From contig NZ_CP128988.1 of assembly GCF_030406045.1 (NCBI RefSeq), forward strand, positions 1,709,438 through 1,773,437: a stretch of 64,000 bases of DNA. The letters are read 5' to 3'. Both the position numbers and the translations under genes were made by a program. Shown one piece after another: positions 27,713 through 36,611 of this stretch. The notes below the pieces were generated by a model. That model worked only from the letters and a program-made list of their open reading frames with translations. It did no database searches and had not been told where the DNA came from. The stretch comes from Thiohalobacter sp. IOR34. GTDB lineage: Bacteria > Pseudomonadota > Gammaproteobacteria > Thiohalobacterales > Thiohalobacteraceae. Every line of letters starts with the position of its first letter. Position 1 is the first letter of the stretch.

Positions 27713-28783
27713 TCAGCCCAGATACCTGGCCAGAAAGGGGCCCAGCCGCTGCGCCACCCCGACCGGCAGCCGTTGCCAGGCGCGGATGAACAGCCGGTAC
27801 TTGGGATTCTTGGGACTGAGATCCGGCATGCGACGCGCCTTAACCAGATAGTATTCGTAGCTCAAGGCTTCCGGTTCGAAACCCCAGTTCTTCTTGAAGG
27901 CATAGGATCCTGTCTCCTTCTTGCTGCGGCCGTAGTCGAAGACCCGGATACCCCGCTCGGCGCTTCGCCGCATCAGCTCCCAGTACATGAAGTCGTTGGC
28001 CTTGAAGCGTCGCGCCTCGCTGGTGCCGCCGCCGTAATACGGCAGCACCTCGTCACGGAAATAGAAGTTCATCACCCCGGCCAGCAACCGCCCCTCATGC
28101 TGTACCGTGAGCACATTGCAGTCCTCGCCGAACACCTCTTTCAGAATGTGCAGATAGCGCTTGGCGAACACCGGCGTGCCCAGATTGCGCACACTCTCCG
28201 AATAGACCTGATAGAGGGCATCGATGTCGCAGCCAAGCTCGCCTACCAACCCCGCCTTGATGCCCTTGCGCACCATCGCGCGCTGCTTGCGGGGGATGGC
28301 CTTCAGATTCTCTTCCGGGTCCGGGCTGATCTCCCGCCGGAAGGTGACATACAGATCCTTGCGCGGCCAGTCCGGACAGACGGGTCTGCGGTTGCGCATC
28401 TCCAGATAGTCGACACCCAGTTCCCGCGCCCGCTCACAGGCCGCCTCGATGAGGGCCTCGCGTGCCTCGGAATCCTCGCCGGCGACACCGCCGTAGACAC
28501 AGAACGGGGTACTGATCAGGGCGTGTCCGAACAGCAGGCTGCGAATCTCGGCCAGCGGCAGCACGGCAACGATCTCGCCCCCCCGCTCGGCGTAGAGATA
28601 ATGTGTCCGATGGCCGAAGGCCCGTTCGAGCACCTGCTGCCAGCCGGCCAGATGGAAGAAACTGGCCTCTGCACAAGCCGTCACGAAGGCATCCCAGCGG
28701 GCATGATCCAGCCGCTCGAGACCGTGCAGGCGCAGCACCCCCTTGTCCTGCACCAGCGACTGCCCGGCTAGGACCGATGCCAT
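27713..28783 (-). CDS. FemAB-like GNAT protein of the XrtA/PEP-CTERM system
   Basis: A 356-residue protein with duplicated GNAT-like halves. FFHLAGWQQVLERAFGHRTHYLYAE and CVYGGVAGED are in the first half; RKGIKAGLVGELG, YYGGGTSEARRFKANDFMYWELM and FDYGRSKKETGSYAFKKNWGFEP are in the second. The last segment is diagnostic of the FemAB-related family found in exosortase A operons. FemAB enzymes transfer amino acids from aminoacyl-tRNA; here an aminoacyl or acyl decoration of the polysaccharide or its lipid carrier is possible. The start overlaps the deacetylase gene by 16 bases. Confidence 0.9.
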   Translation of the reverse strand: MASVLAGQSLVQDKGVLRLHGLERLDHARWDAFVTACAEASFFHLAGWQQVLERAFGHRTHYLYAERGGEIVAVLPLAEIRSLLFGHALISTPFCVYGGVAGEDSEAREALIEAACERARELGVDYLEMRNRRPVCPDWPRKDLYVTFRREISPDPEENLKAIPRKQRAMVRKGIKAGLVGELGCDIDALYQVYSESVRNLGTPVFAKRYLHILKEVFGEDCNVLTVQHEGRLLAGVMNFYFRDEVLPYYGGGTSEARRFKANDFMYWELMRRSAERGIRVFDYGRSKKETGSYAFKKNWGFEPEALSYEYYLVKARRMPDLSPKNPKYRLFIRAWQRLPVGVAQRLGPFLARYLG

Positions 28784-29637
28784 ACCGGATAGTCCTCCCC
28801 TTGCAGAAAGATGCTGTCCACACGCCCCCAGGAAAAGTCACCCAGCAGGCGCTCGATGCGCCGTTCCATGCGTCCCAGGTTGAGGTAGTGCCGCAAGCGG
28901 GTCTTCAAACCGATGTTCCGCTGCCTCGGTTGTTGCGGATCGATCTCCCAGGGATGGAAATAGAAGATGCAGGACTGGCGGTCGGCATGGTTGACACGGC
29001 GCATGGCCCAGCGTGACAGCGGATAGGGCAGCAGGCGGAAATAGCCGCCACCACCACAGGGCAGCTTGTGCCCGCCCAGCTGGAAGGTGGTGACCGGAAT
29101 CTCCAGCAGGCGTCGCCCGTCCATGTGAAAGGCAAAGCGCGGCGCCTCTGGCATGCCATACAGATCGTGATGAATGGGATAGATGCTGGAACTGTAATGG
29201 AAGCCCGCCTCCTCGAGGACATCCAGCGCCCACAGATTGCCGGCACCGATGGAATAGCTGGGAGCGCGGTAACCCTTCACCTCGACACCGGCCACGTCCT
29301 CCAGCAGGGCCTTGCTGCGCTGTACGTCCTGCCGGAACTGGCGAGGCGTGAGGTTCGTCACCCGCTGATGCGCATAGCCATGACTGGCCAGCTCGTGCCC
29401 TTCCTCGACCAGTCGCCTGACCAGCGCCGGCAGGCGCTCGGCAACCCAGCCCAGGGTGAAGAAGGTGGCCTTGATACCATGCCGGGAGAAGAGTTCCAGG
29501 ATGCGATTCATGTTCTGATCCACCCGCAACGGCAGGCGGTCCCAGCTTTCCGGTGCGATATGCCGTTCGAAGGCGGAAACCTGGAAGTAGTCCTCGACAT
29601 CGACGGTCATCGCATTGAGCGGTGCGTCTGCAGGCAT
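28768..29637 (-). CDS. XrtA-associated polysaccharide deacetylase (NodB domain with DUF3473-type C-terminus)
   Basis: A 289-residue protein. MTVDVEDYFQVSAFE carries the first metal-binding motif (DVED in place of FDD), GIKATFFTLGWVAERLP and HELASHGYAHQ the H-x3-H motif, and YRAPSYSIG the substrate loop. The C-terminal part (HKLPCGGGGYFRLLPY, FYFHPWEIDPQQPR) is the extension seen in the exosortase-locus deacetylases. It would deacetylate N-acetyl sugars of the exopolysaccharide. It lies directly downstream of wecB and overlaps the FemAB gene. Confidence 0.92.
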   Translation of the reverse strand: MPADAPLNAMTVDVEDYFQVSAFERHIAPESWDRLPLRVDQNMNRILELFSRHGIKATFFTLGWVAERLPALVRRLVEEGHELASHGYAHQRVTNLTPRQFRQDVQRSKALLEDVAGVEVKGYRAPSYSIGAGNLWALDVLEEAGFHYSSSIYPIHHDLYGMPEAPRFAFHMDGRRLLEIPVTTFQLGGHKLPCGGGGYFRLLPYPLSRWAMRRVNHADRQSCIFYFHPWEIDPQQPRQRNIGLKTRLRHYLNLGRMERRIERLLGDFSWGRVDSIFLQGEDYPVWHRS

Positions 29638-29640
29638 GCT

Positions 29641-30807
29641 TCAGCCCACCGCTGCAACCGAGGATGAACAGCCACGCCAGGTCAGCAACACGTCACGGAT
29701 CCGTTCCGCAGCCCGGCCATCCCAAAGCTCCGGAATGCGCCCGGCCTTGCCACCGCTTTGCAGTATGTCCGTGACCACGAGCCGGATCCGTTCAGGGTCG
29801 GTGCCAACGATGGTGTTCGTCCCCTGCTCGACGGTGATCGGCCGCTCGGTATTCTCGCGCAGGGTCACACAGGGGATGCCGAGTGCGGTGCTCTCCTCCT
29901 GCAGCCCCCCGGAATCGGTCAGCACCAGCCGCGCCTTCGACATGACGCCCAGCATTTGCAGGTAGCCAAGCGGTTCGGTGAGGAGGATATCCGCTGCCTG
30001 CAGCCGGCTCATCAGACCCGCTGCCTCGATCTTGCCCCGGGTGCGCGGATGCAGGGGAAAGACCAGGGGTATCTGCCGGCTGAGTTCGGAAATGGTGTCC
30101 AGCAGGGCGGCCAAAACCTGCGGATCGTCCACGTTGGAGGGCCGGTGCAGGGTCAGCAGTCCATAACCCCTGTCCGCCTCGAACAGGTGCTCTGCCATGG
30201 GCTCGGCGGCAAAGGTCTCGCGCGGGTCGACGGCCCGTGGAAGATTGGCACGCAGGGTATCGATCATCACATTGCCGACGAAATGCACCCGCTCAACCGC
30301 CACACCCTCACGCTGCAGGTTGTCCCGGGCACTGCGTTCGGTGATGAACAGCAGCTCGGAGATCTGGTCGGTCAGGACGCGATTGATCTCCTCGGGCATG
30401 TCGCGGTCATAGCTGCGCAGCCCGGCCTCGACATGGACAACGGGAACCGACTTCTTCACCGCCACCAGGGCACAGGCGATGGTCGAGTTCACATCGCCCA
30501 CCACCAGGACCGCATCGGGCTGCAACTCGTCGAGCACCGGTTCGAAGCGCAGCATGATCTCGGCAGTCTGCACCGCATGGCTGGCCGATCCGACACCGAG
30601 ATCGACATCCGGCTCGGGGATGCCAAGCTGTTCGAAGAAGGCACCTTTCATGGCCGCATCGTAGTGCTGGCCGGTGTGCACCAGCGGGGCGTCGATTGCC
30701 CCCCCGGAATCACGGAAGGCGTGTATCAGCGGTGCGATCTTCATGAAGTTGGGGCGCGCCCCAACCACACAGAGAACGGTCAGCCTGCTCTCTTGCCCCA
30801 TTGGCAT
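29641..30807 (-). CDS. wecB: UDP-N-acetylglucosamine 2-epimerase
   Basis: A 388-residue enzyme that interconverts UDP-GlcNAc and UDP-ManNAc. It shows VVGARPNFMKIAPL at the N-terminus, HTGQHYD, HVEAGLRSYDRDMPEEINR, TLHRPSNVD and LTDSGGLQEESTALGIPCVTLRENTERPITVEQGTN, all hallmarks of the WecB/MnaA family. It supplies a ManNAc-type donor to the glycosyltransferases around it. A second in-frame ATG lies 6 bases downstream of the chosen start. The gene begins 36 bases after the ATPase stop. Confidence 0.95.
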   Translation of the reverse strand: MPMGQESRLTVLCVVGARPNFMKIAPLIHAFRDSGGAIDAPLVHTGQHYDAAMKGAFFEQLGIPEPDVDLGVGSASHAVQTAEIMLRFEPVLDELQPDAVLVVGDVNSTIACALVAVKKSVPVVHVEAGLRSYDRDMPEEINRVLTDQISELLFITERSARDNLQREGVAVERVHFVGNVMIDTLRANLPRAVDPRETFAAEPMAEHLFEADRGYGLLTLHRPSNVDDPQVLAALLDTISELSRQIPLVFPLHPRTRGKIEAAGLMSRLQAADILLTEPLGYLQMLGVMSKARLVLTDSGGLQEESTALGIPCVTLRENTERPITVEQGTNTIVGTDPERIRLVVTDILQSGGKAGRIPELWDGRAAERIRDVLLTWRGCSSSVAAVG

Positions 30808-30843
30808 CTTGTCCCAAACTGTGGATGCGGAAGAATAACCCGG

Positions 30844-31914
30844 TCAATCTGCCTTGCGCAGCGACTCCAGGGCCTGCGGAAAGTCCACGTCGTCACCCGA
30901 TAGAACGGCCATCATGATCAGTTTCTGAATCCGATCACGATCCTTTCTCACCCGTTCCTCCAGCGCCTCGACCTTCTTCTCCAGGGCAATGAGACGCCGT
31001 TCCGCATCGGTTACCGTATTGCTGGGGCTGGCCAGATGGATCTGCCCGTCACCGGGCGCCTCTGTCTGGGGGCGTGACCTGGCTACCGAGGCCTGTACCT
31101 TGGATATCTCCTGCTGCTGCTCATCGACCACGAAGCGCACCGTCTCACCAGTGATCTGGTGGGTCTCCTCGAGACAGCCGTAGAGGAATAATCGGTCACA
31201 GAGCGTATTGATGCGCCGAGGGATGCCGCCGGTGTGTTCATAGATGGCGTCATAGGCCTCATTGTCGATGGCCGGGTCGTTCTTCCAGTTGACCAGCGTC
31301 AGGCGGTGCTCGATGTAGTGCTGGGTCTCCTCGCGGTCCATGGGGCCCAGATGATAGGAGGCAATCACCCGCTGGCGGAACTGTTCCATGCCTTCCATCT
31401 GCACGGTGGCCTGGAATTCGCCCTGGCCAAGCAGGAAACTCTGCATCAGCGCCTTCTCACCCACCTGGTAGTTGGAGAGCATGCGCAGCTCTTCCAGGGA
31501 CTCGGCTGGCAGATTCTGCGCCTCGTCGACCACCAGCAGCACCCGCCGCCCCTCGCGGGCACGGGCCATGAGGAAGACTTCGAGGTTCTTCAGCAACTGG
31601 GCCTTGGGCACACCCTGCGCCTGGAGACCGAAGGTGCTGCAAACGGCACGCAGCAGCTCGTCGGACTGCAGCTGGGTGGTCACCAGCTGACCGGCAACGA
31701 TGTTCTCGGACTGCAGGCTCTCGAGAAGGGTGCGTGCCAGGGTGGTCTTGCCGGCACCGATCTCTCCCGTAATGATGATGAACCCCTCTCCGAGCTGCAG
31801 GCCATAGCGCAGATAGGCCAGCGCCTTGGCGTGTCCCTTGCTCTGGTAGAGGAAACGGGGGTCCGGACTGAGGCGGAAGGGTTTGGCCTTCAGGTTATAG
31901 AAACGCTCATACAT
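30844..31914 (-). CDS. XrtA-associated AAA ATPase (ExeA-like)
   Basis: A 356-residue cytoplasmic ATPase: MYERFYNLKAKPFRLSPDP at the start, Walker A GEIGAGKT at about 50-57, and Walker B LLVVDE at about 126-131. FNLK..PF..SPDP is the ExeA/GspA-type opening. The C-terminal 80 residues are charged and predicted to be coiled coil (ALEKKVEALEERVRKDRDRIQ). In XrtA loci this gene always accompanies the exopolysaccharide export genes; its precise role is unknown. The ATG overlaps the upstream gene by 4 bases. Confidence 0.93.
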   Translation of the reverse strand: MYERFYNLKAKPFRLSPDPRFLYQSKGHAKALAYLRYGLQLGEGFIIITGEIGAGKTTLARTLLESLQSENIVAGQLVTTQLQSDELLRAVCSTFGLQAQGVPKAQLLKNLEVFLMARAREGRRVLLVVDEAQNLPAESLEELRMLSNYQVGEKALMQSFLLGQGEFQATVQMEGMEQFRQRVIASYHLGPMDREETQHYIEHRLTLVNWKNDPAIDNEAYDAIYEHTGGIPRRINTLCDRLFLYGCLEETHQITGETVRFVVDEQQQEISKVQASVARSRPQTEAPGDGQIHLASPSNTVTDAERRLIALEKKVEALEERVRKDRDRIQKLIMMAVLSGDDVDFPQALESLRKAD

Positions 31915-33491
31915 CAGAACGTCACCTGCAATCGTAAAGTGAGACGATTTTCGTCGTAATTGTTCGACAGGTTGGAGGAATCCTGCTCCGTGGTCCTGAA
32001 CTCGACCGAACCGGTTGCCTTGGCACCCAGCTGGTAGGTCAGGGTCAGCAGCCAGTAACTGAGGTCATTCGCCGTGCCCGAGGGAAGAAAATCGGCATTC
32101 TGCCGGCCATAACGCAGCAGGGTCGAGGTCCGCGCACCGTAGCGCCAGCGCACCGCAGCCACGCCCCCACGCGCCTTCTGCTGTTCGCCGCTCGCCAGCA
32201 GATCGCGCTCCTCGTCATAGGCCGAGAGACTGAAGGTGGTCCGCGCCAGCCGGTATGACACTGAGGCCGAACCGCGCTTGCGCTCGATAACCGAATCCGT
32301 CAGCGAGAACAGATTCAGGTTCTCGTCATAGAAAGGCAAGCCGCCACCGGCCAGGATGCCCTGTTCCAGGTCGATTACATCCTGCAGGGTCATGGAGAGT
32401 ATGGCTGCATTGGCTGATTCCAGTTGAATCTGCTGCACAGTGATGGTGTCCTCGAAGTAGCGTGCCGACCAGTTCGAACGTCGTGTCCGGTGCTGGAAAT
32501 TGCCCGACCAGACGGTGCCTGGGTTGACACCCACACTGCGGTCCCTGAAGGAAATGTTGAGTGAAGTGCGCACGGAAGGCGTCAAGCCGAGAGCGACACT
32601 CTGGTAGTTGTTGCCTTTCATGGCCTGCAGCGACAGGAAGCGGTTCGCCCAGCCCAGGCCTGCCGACCAGTAGGAGCCGTTGGTCACGGAGCGCCGGCTA
32701 TTGAAGGCATTGTCTTCCCGGCCGGCCCTCGCCAGCAGGGAGAAACCGCGGCCGAGCAGATAACTGACATCGCCCTGCAGACTCTCGAAGCTGGGGTCGA
32801 CCAGGGTATCTCGGTCGACATCTTCCTTCCGGTAGTTTATTCCCCAACGCAGGGGCGAGAGGCGCCGGCCATTGCCGAGCTGCGCAGTCAGCTTGTCGAT
32901 CCGGCTGTCCTTGGCACCACGGCTGAACCTGGTCTTCTGGAAGGCATAACGCAGATCGACCGCCACGATACCGCCGAAATCGTGCTTCAGATAGGGACTG
33001 GCAGCAAGGGTCACCACATTGCCGCGATTGGACTTGCCGCTGAAATTGTCGAGCAACAGCCGCTGCTCGGCATCGATGATGGCCTGCGAGATGGAGGCCC
33101 CGAGATCGAAGAACAGCCAGTCCTCGACAATATCGGCATCGGCCTTGGCATTGAGGCGATGATAGACGCTGTTGCGATCACCATCGTTGGCGAAGAGCAG
33201 GGCCTGTGCCTGGTAGTCGCCGATGACCCGCAGCCGCCCACCGGCCTTGTTGATGTGCACCCCGGGAATCAACTGGGTGATCAGATCGTCGTTCTCCTGC
33301 CCCGAGGGCTCCCTGCCGACATTGTCGGTATAGGTCTCGGCCACGCTGAGCCGTGGTTCGATCTGCCAGTTCTCTGCATGGACGGCACCGCTCATCGCCT
33401 GTGCCGACAAGGCCAGCAGCCCCAACCGCAGTGCCATACAGATCCGCCGCAGCGGCTTGCCGTTATTTGCCATAGCCATAGCCATAACCAT
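31914..33491 (-). CDS. XrtA/PEP-CTERM system-associated outer-membrane beta-barrel-like protein
   Basis: A 525-residue exported protein with a signal peptide around ALRLGLLALSAQAMSGAVHA. The mature protein is rich in alternating polar and hydrophobic strands with aromatic ends, and finishes NRLTLRLQVTF, a typical outer-membrane barrel terminus ending in Phe. The segment WQIEPRLSVAETYTDNV matches an uncharacterised family that always accompanies exosortase A. It may be the outer-membrane channel or surface scaffold for export. The start region is four alternating ATG codons within a repeat; GGAGGAGAG lies 10 bases before the first. The gene overlaps the autokinase by 29 bases. Confidence 0.9.
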   Translation of the reverse strand: MVMAMAMANNGKPLRRICMALRLGLLALSAQAMSGAVHAENWQIEPRLSVAETYTDNVGREPSGQENDDLITQLIPGVHINKAGGRLRVIGDYQAQALLFANDGDRNSVYHRLNAKADADIVEDWLFFDLGASISQAIIDAEQRLLLDNFSGKSNRGNVVTLAASPYLKHDFGGIVAVDLRYAFQKTRFSRGAKDSRIDKLTAQLGNGRRLSPLRWGINYRKEDVDRDTLVDPSFESLQGDVSYLLGRGFSLLARAGREDNAFNSRRSVTNGSYWSAGLGWANRFLSLQAMKGNNYQSVALGLTPSVRTSLNISFRDRSVGVNPGTVWSGNFQHRTRRSNWSARYFEDTITVQQIQLESANAAILSMTLQDVIDLEQGILAGGGLPFYDENLNLFSLTDSVIERKRGSASVSYRLARTTFSLSAYDEERDLLASGEQQKARGGVAAVRWRYGARTSTLLRYGRQNADFLPSGTANDLSYWLLTLTYQLGAKATGSVEFRTTEQDSSNLSNNYDENRLTLRLQVTF

Positions 33492-34362
33492 AGCCGTAAT
33501 ACTCTCCTCCGGCCTGATGATGCGTCTTGTTCAGTACCAGACCCACGATCTCGACCCCCTCCAGCATGCCAAGCGCCTCCTGCAAAACCGGCTGCGGTGT
33601 TCTCGATTCCTCGACCACCACCAGGATCTGCCCCATCAGACCGGCCAGCACGCGGGCCTCTGACGTCAGCAGCAGGGGAGGCGTGTCGAAGATGATGATG
33701 CGATCCGCATAACGGGTCGACATCTCATCAGCCAGTGAACTCATGCGGTGACTGGCAAGCAACTCGGTAGCATGAGGGTGCTGTCGACCCGCGGGCAGGA
33801 TGGACAGATTGGGGATATCGGTGCGGATCAGCACGTCGTTCAACCAGACATCATCATCCAGGAGGACATCACTCAGCCCTTTCTCGGCCTGAATGCCGAG
33901 CCGCTTGGTGACCTCCGGCTTGGCCACGTCGGCATCCACCAGCAACACCGTCTTGTCACGTTCCATGGCGATGCTGAGCGCGAGATTGATGGAGGTAAAG
34001 GTCTTGCCCTCCCCGGCAATCGAGCTGGTCACCATGATCAGGTTGGCATGTTGCACCTGCGATGCACCCTGTCCCCTGGCATGCTTGAGCAACGGCTGTT
34101 TGATTCGGCGGAATTCCTCGGCGAGGAAGTCCTTCTGCTCCGAGCTTGGATCGACGATGCTGCCTGCCTGCAGGCGGCTCAGGTCGAGGGTGATGCGCCG
34201 ATCACTGCCCGGGCTCGACGGGGCTGCTGCAGCCTCCACCACCCCGGCAGGACTCTCCGTCTCCAGGGCTGATGGAGTCTCCCCGACGCTGGTATCATCG
34301 GGAATGACCGCCTGCGACCGATCCTCCTCAAGCTTCTTTACCGCTTTTTCTATGGTATCCAT
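33463..34362 (-). CDS. XrtA-associated tyrosine autokinase (BY-kinase)
   Basis: A 299-residue cytoplasmic BY-kinase. It has DTIEKAVKKLEE at the N-terminus, Walker A SIAGEGKT (about 114-121), Walker A' LLVDAD (140-145) and IIIFDTPPL (222-230). The C-terminal tail EYYGYGYGYGYGK holds six tyrosines as the autophosphorylation cluster. BY-kinases pair with the Wzz-type protein upstream to control chain length and export. The ATG at 34362 fits the family start; a TTG at 34377 is in frame. The tail coding sequence is a hexanucleotide repeat that also encodes the start of the next gene in another frame. Confidence 0.93.
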   Translation of the reverse strand: MDTIEKAVKKLEEDRSQAVIPDDTSVGETPSALETESPAGVVEAAAAPSSPGSDRRITLDLSRLQAGSIVDPSSEQKDFLAEEFRRIKQPLLKHARGQGASQVQHANLIMVTSSIAGEGKTFTSINLALSIAMERDKTVLLVDADVAKPEVTKRLGIQAEKGLSDVLLDDDVWLNDVLIRTDIPNLSILPAGRQHPHATELLASHRMSSLADEMSTRYADRIIIFDTPPLLLTSEARVLAGLMGQILVVVEESRTPQPVLQEALGMLEGVEIVGLVLNKTHHQAGGEYYGYGYGYGYGK

Positions 34363-34369
34363 AGGCCGG

Positions 34370-35941
34370 TCAACCAATATCCTTCAATAGGCCACGCAGG
34401 CCGTGTGCAAGATTCAGATCCAGGCCGTCGGCCACCATCACGCCAGCATAGAACAGCAACAAACCGATACCGACGATACTAAAACTGAGCATGGCCAGAC
34501 GCCTCTTTCTGAGGATCTCGTCGGTGTAGACCATGGACACGGTGCCGAATACCGGCAGCCCCGTGACCTGCTTCATGACCTTGGGGTCATCAAAGGTCGG
34601 GCGCATCTGGTACAGCAGATAGGCCAGGAACACCCCCGATCCGAGCCCCACCAGCATGACGATACTCATCAGCAGGGGGCGGTTGGGTCCGGACGGGGTC
34701 AAGGGCACTCGCGGCGGCTCGACCACCCGGAACTTCACATCGTCTGCCGAGATCTCGGCCTGCTCGGAGATGTTCGCCTGCTCACGCCGGGCCAGTAGCT
34801 GTTCATAGTTCTTCTTGTGCACCGCATAATCGCGGTTCAGGCGTTGCAGTTCGGCCTCGACACGGGGGACGGTATCGACCAGCTCCTGCAGCTTCTTGAC
34901 CCGGGACTCGTACTCGGCGACCCGGGCCCGCATCGATGCAATCTGGGCGGTGGTCTCGGTCAGCATCATCTGCATCTGCTGGTAGAGGGGATTGCCACTC
35001 TGGGTCGCCTCTGCCGGCATGGCTTCCGCCTCCTCCTGGCGCTGCGTTTCAAGGGTCTCGATCAGGCGCCGCAGTTCGATGACATCCGGATGCCTGTCGG
35101 TAAACTTGAGCAGCAGTTCATCGAGGCGGGACTGCAGCGACTGGATCCTGGCATCGATGGCACTGGTTGCGCCGCCGCTGTCGGAATAGATGCCAAGCGT
35201 GCTCTCCTCGTCCTCAAGATCCTCCATCTGCCGCAGCTGGGCCGCCCTGCGATTCTCCAGTTCGCGCAGCTGGAGCCGGGCAGCATCGAGTTCGCTCTGG
35301 GCGTTCTGCAACCGGGCATAGTAGTCTCTGCCCTCGCCCGGCATCATCCCCACATGGCGCCGCTTGAAATCGGCCAGCCGGGCCTCCGCCTCGTTCAGTT
35401 TCTTCTCGTACTGGCTGATCTGCTGGGCCAGGAACTGCTGCGCCGTATCCGTGTCCTCGCGGGATTGGCCCAGACTGCTTTCCACGAAAATGGTCAGCAG
35501 CGACTGCACGACGCGTTTGGCCAGCTTGCGGTCGGGATCGGTAAAGGAGATGGTATAGAGGTTTTCGCGCTTGGTGGAATGCAGCTTGATGCGCCGGGCC
35601 AGCGAATCCAGCAGATCCTCCATCTGTTCCGGCGTGCCGGCCTGCAGATCCAGGTCGGTCATCCGTGCCAGCTTCTCCAGGTTGGGACGGGTGATCAGGG
35701 TACGGGTCATCATCCCGATCCGCTGGGTGGCATTGAAGTTCACCGCCAGACCACGCAACAGGGGACGCAGCACCGTCTGCGTATCCACATGCACCATGGC
35801 CGTCGCCTGGTATTGGTCGGGCAGGCTGTAGACGAAGGCCCAGCCGCCCAGACTGACTGCCCAGGCGGTCAGGATCATATGCCATCTGTAGCGCCAGATC
35901 CCACGCAGATGGCGCAGGAGCTGGTCGATCAACTCGTACAA
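34370..35941 (-). CDS. XrtA-associated polysaccharide chain-length determinant (Wzz superfamily)
   Basis: A 523-residue inner-membrane protein. An N-terminal transmembrane helix (HMILTAWAVSLGGWAFVYSLP) is followed by VDTQTVLRPLLRGLAVN. A long periplasmic coiled-coil region (about 160-400, rich in Glu, Arg, Gln and Leu) leads to the P-rich VVEPPRVPLTPSGPNRP motif and a C-terminal helix. It is the PCP-type partner of the BY-kinase, setting polymer length. The start codon is TTG, with GAGGGGG about 9 bases before it; the family begins at just this point (YELIDQLLRHLRGIWRYRW). The last 8 bases overlap the alternative upstream start of the kinase only. Confidence 0.93.
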   Translation of the reverse strand: MYELIDQLLRHLRGIWRYRWHMILTAWAVSLGGWAFVYSLPDQYQATAMVHVDTQTVLRPLLRGLAVNFNATQRIGMMTRTLITRPNLEKLARMTDLDLQAGTPEQMEDLLDSLARRIKLHSTKRENLYTISFTDPDRKLAKRVVQSLLTIFVESSLGQSREDTDTAQQFLAQQISQYEKKLNEAEARLADFKRRHVGMMPGEGRDYYARLQNAQSELDAARLQLRELENRRAAQLRQMEDLEDEESTLGIYSDSGGATSAIDARIQSLQSRLDELLLKFTDRHPDVIELRRLIETLETQRQEEAEAMPAEATQSGNPLYQQMQMMLTETTAQIASMRARVAEYESRVKKLQELVDTVPRVEAELQRLNRDYAVHKKNYEQLLARREQANISEQAEISADDVKFRVVEPPRVPLTPSGPNRPLLMSIVMLVGLGSGVFLAYLLYQMRPTFDDPKVMKQVTGLPVFGTVSMVYTDEILRKRRLAMLSFSIVGIGLLLFYAGVMVADGLDLNLAHGLRGLLKDIG

Positions 35942-35978
35942 GTCCCCTACCCCCTCAATCGAGCAACGCGGTCGTCAC

Positions 35979-36611
35979 TCAGAACCAGGCTTCCGGAATG
36001 ATCAGGATATCACCCGGCATCATGGCGAAATTGGCGGAGATATCACCGCCATTGATCAGATCATCGATTCGCACCTGGTACTGTTTGACCTCGTCTCCCT
36101 GACGGCGCACCACGACAGCACGGTTGCCGGCAGCGAAATCGGTCAGGCCGCCAACGGCGATCATCACGTCGAGCAGGGTCATCTTGTCACGATATGGCAG
36201 AGCGCTCGGCTGGGCGGCCTGCCCCAGTACCCGGATCTGCTTCTCGTAAGGACCCTGAAAACCGGTGACGATGACGGTCACGACCGGATTCTTGACGTAG
36301 GTGCTGAGTGCCTTCTCCATGTCGCGGGCCAGCTGGGAAGGGGTCTTCCCGGCCGCCTGCAGATCCTCGACCAGAGGCGTGGTGATGCGGCCGTCGGGAC
36401 GGACCGGCACGCTGCTGGACAGCTCCTCGTTACGCCAGACAAAGATGTTCACGCTGTCACCGGGACCGATGACATAGGGCGGAGACTCGACCTCACCCGA
36501 CACCGCCGGAGCGGCCGGATAGCGGGTGCTGCTGCAACCGGCCAGCAGACCCAAGGCCAGCAGCAGGATCCAGAATGTGTGGCTTCGCAGATTTGACAGG
36601 CGTGTGTTCAC
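35979..36611 (-). CDS. Polysaccharide export lipoprotein (Wza family), XrtA-associated
   Basis: A 210-residue outer-membrane lipoprotein. The signal peptide WILLLALGLLAGC has its lipobox Cys at position 26. The mature part shows YVIGPGDSVNIFVWRNEEL and RPDGRITTPLVEDLQAAGKTPSQL (polysaccharide export domain), followed by a SLBB-like region (IRVLGQAAQPSALPYRDKMTLLDVMIAVGG). It forms the outer-membrane exit for the polymer. The GTG at 36611 is chosen because GGGGGAG lies about 7 bases upstream; the longer frame adds 32 residues with no signal-like character. It is the first gene of the large operon. Confidence 0.93.
   Translation of the reverse strand: MNTRLSNLRSHTFWILLLALGLLAGCSSTRYPAAPAVSGEVESPPYVIGPGDSVNIFVWRNEELSSSVPVRPDGRITTPLVEDLQAAGKTPSQLARDMEKALSTYVKNPVVTVIVTGFQGPYEKQIRVLGQAAQPSALPYRDKMTLLDVMIAVGGLTDFAAGNRAVVVRRQGDEVKQYQVRIDDLINGGDISANFAMMPGDILIIPEAWF

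Noticed and set aside
30989-31183. Plus-strand frames inside the XrtA-associated ATPase and Wzz genes
   Set aside because: These are antisense frames of well-recognised genes with no motif, no ribosome site and high Arg/Ser content.
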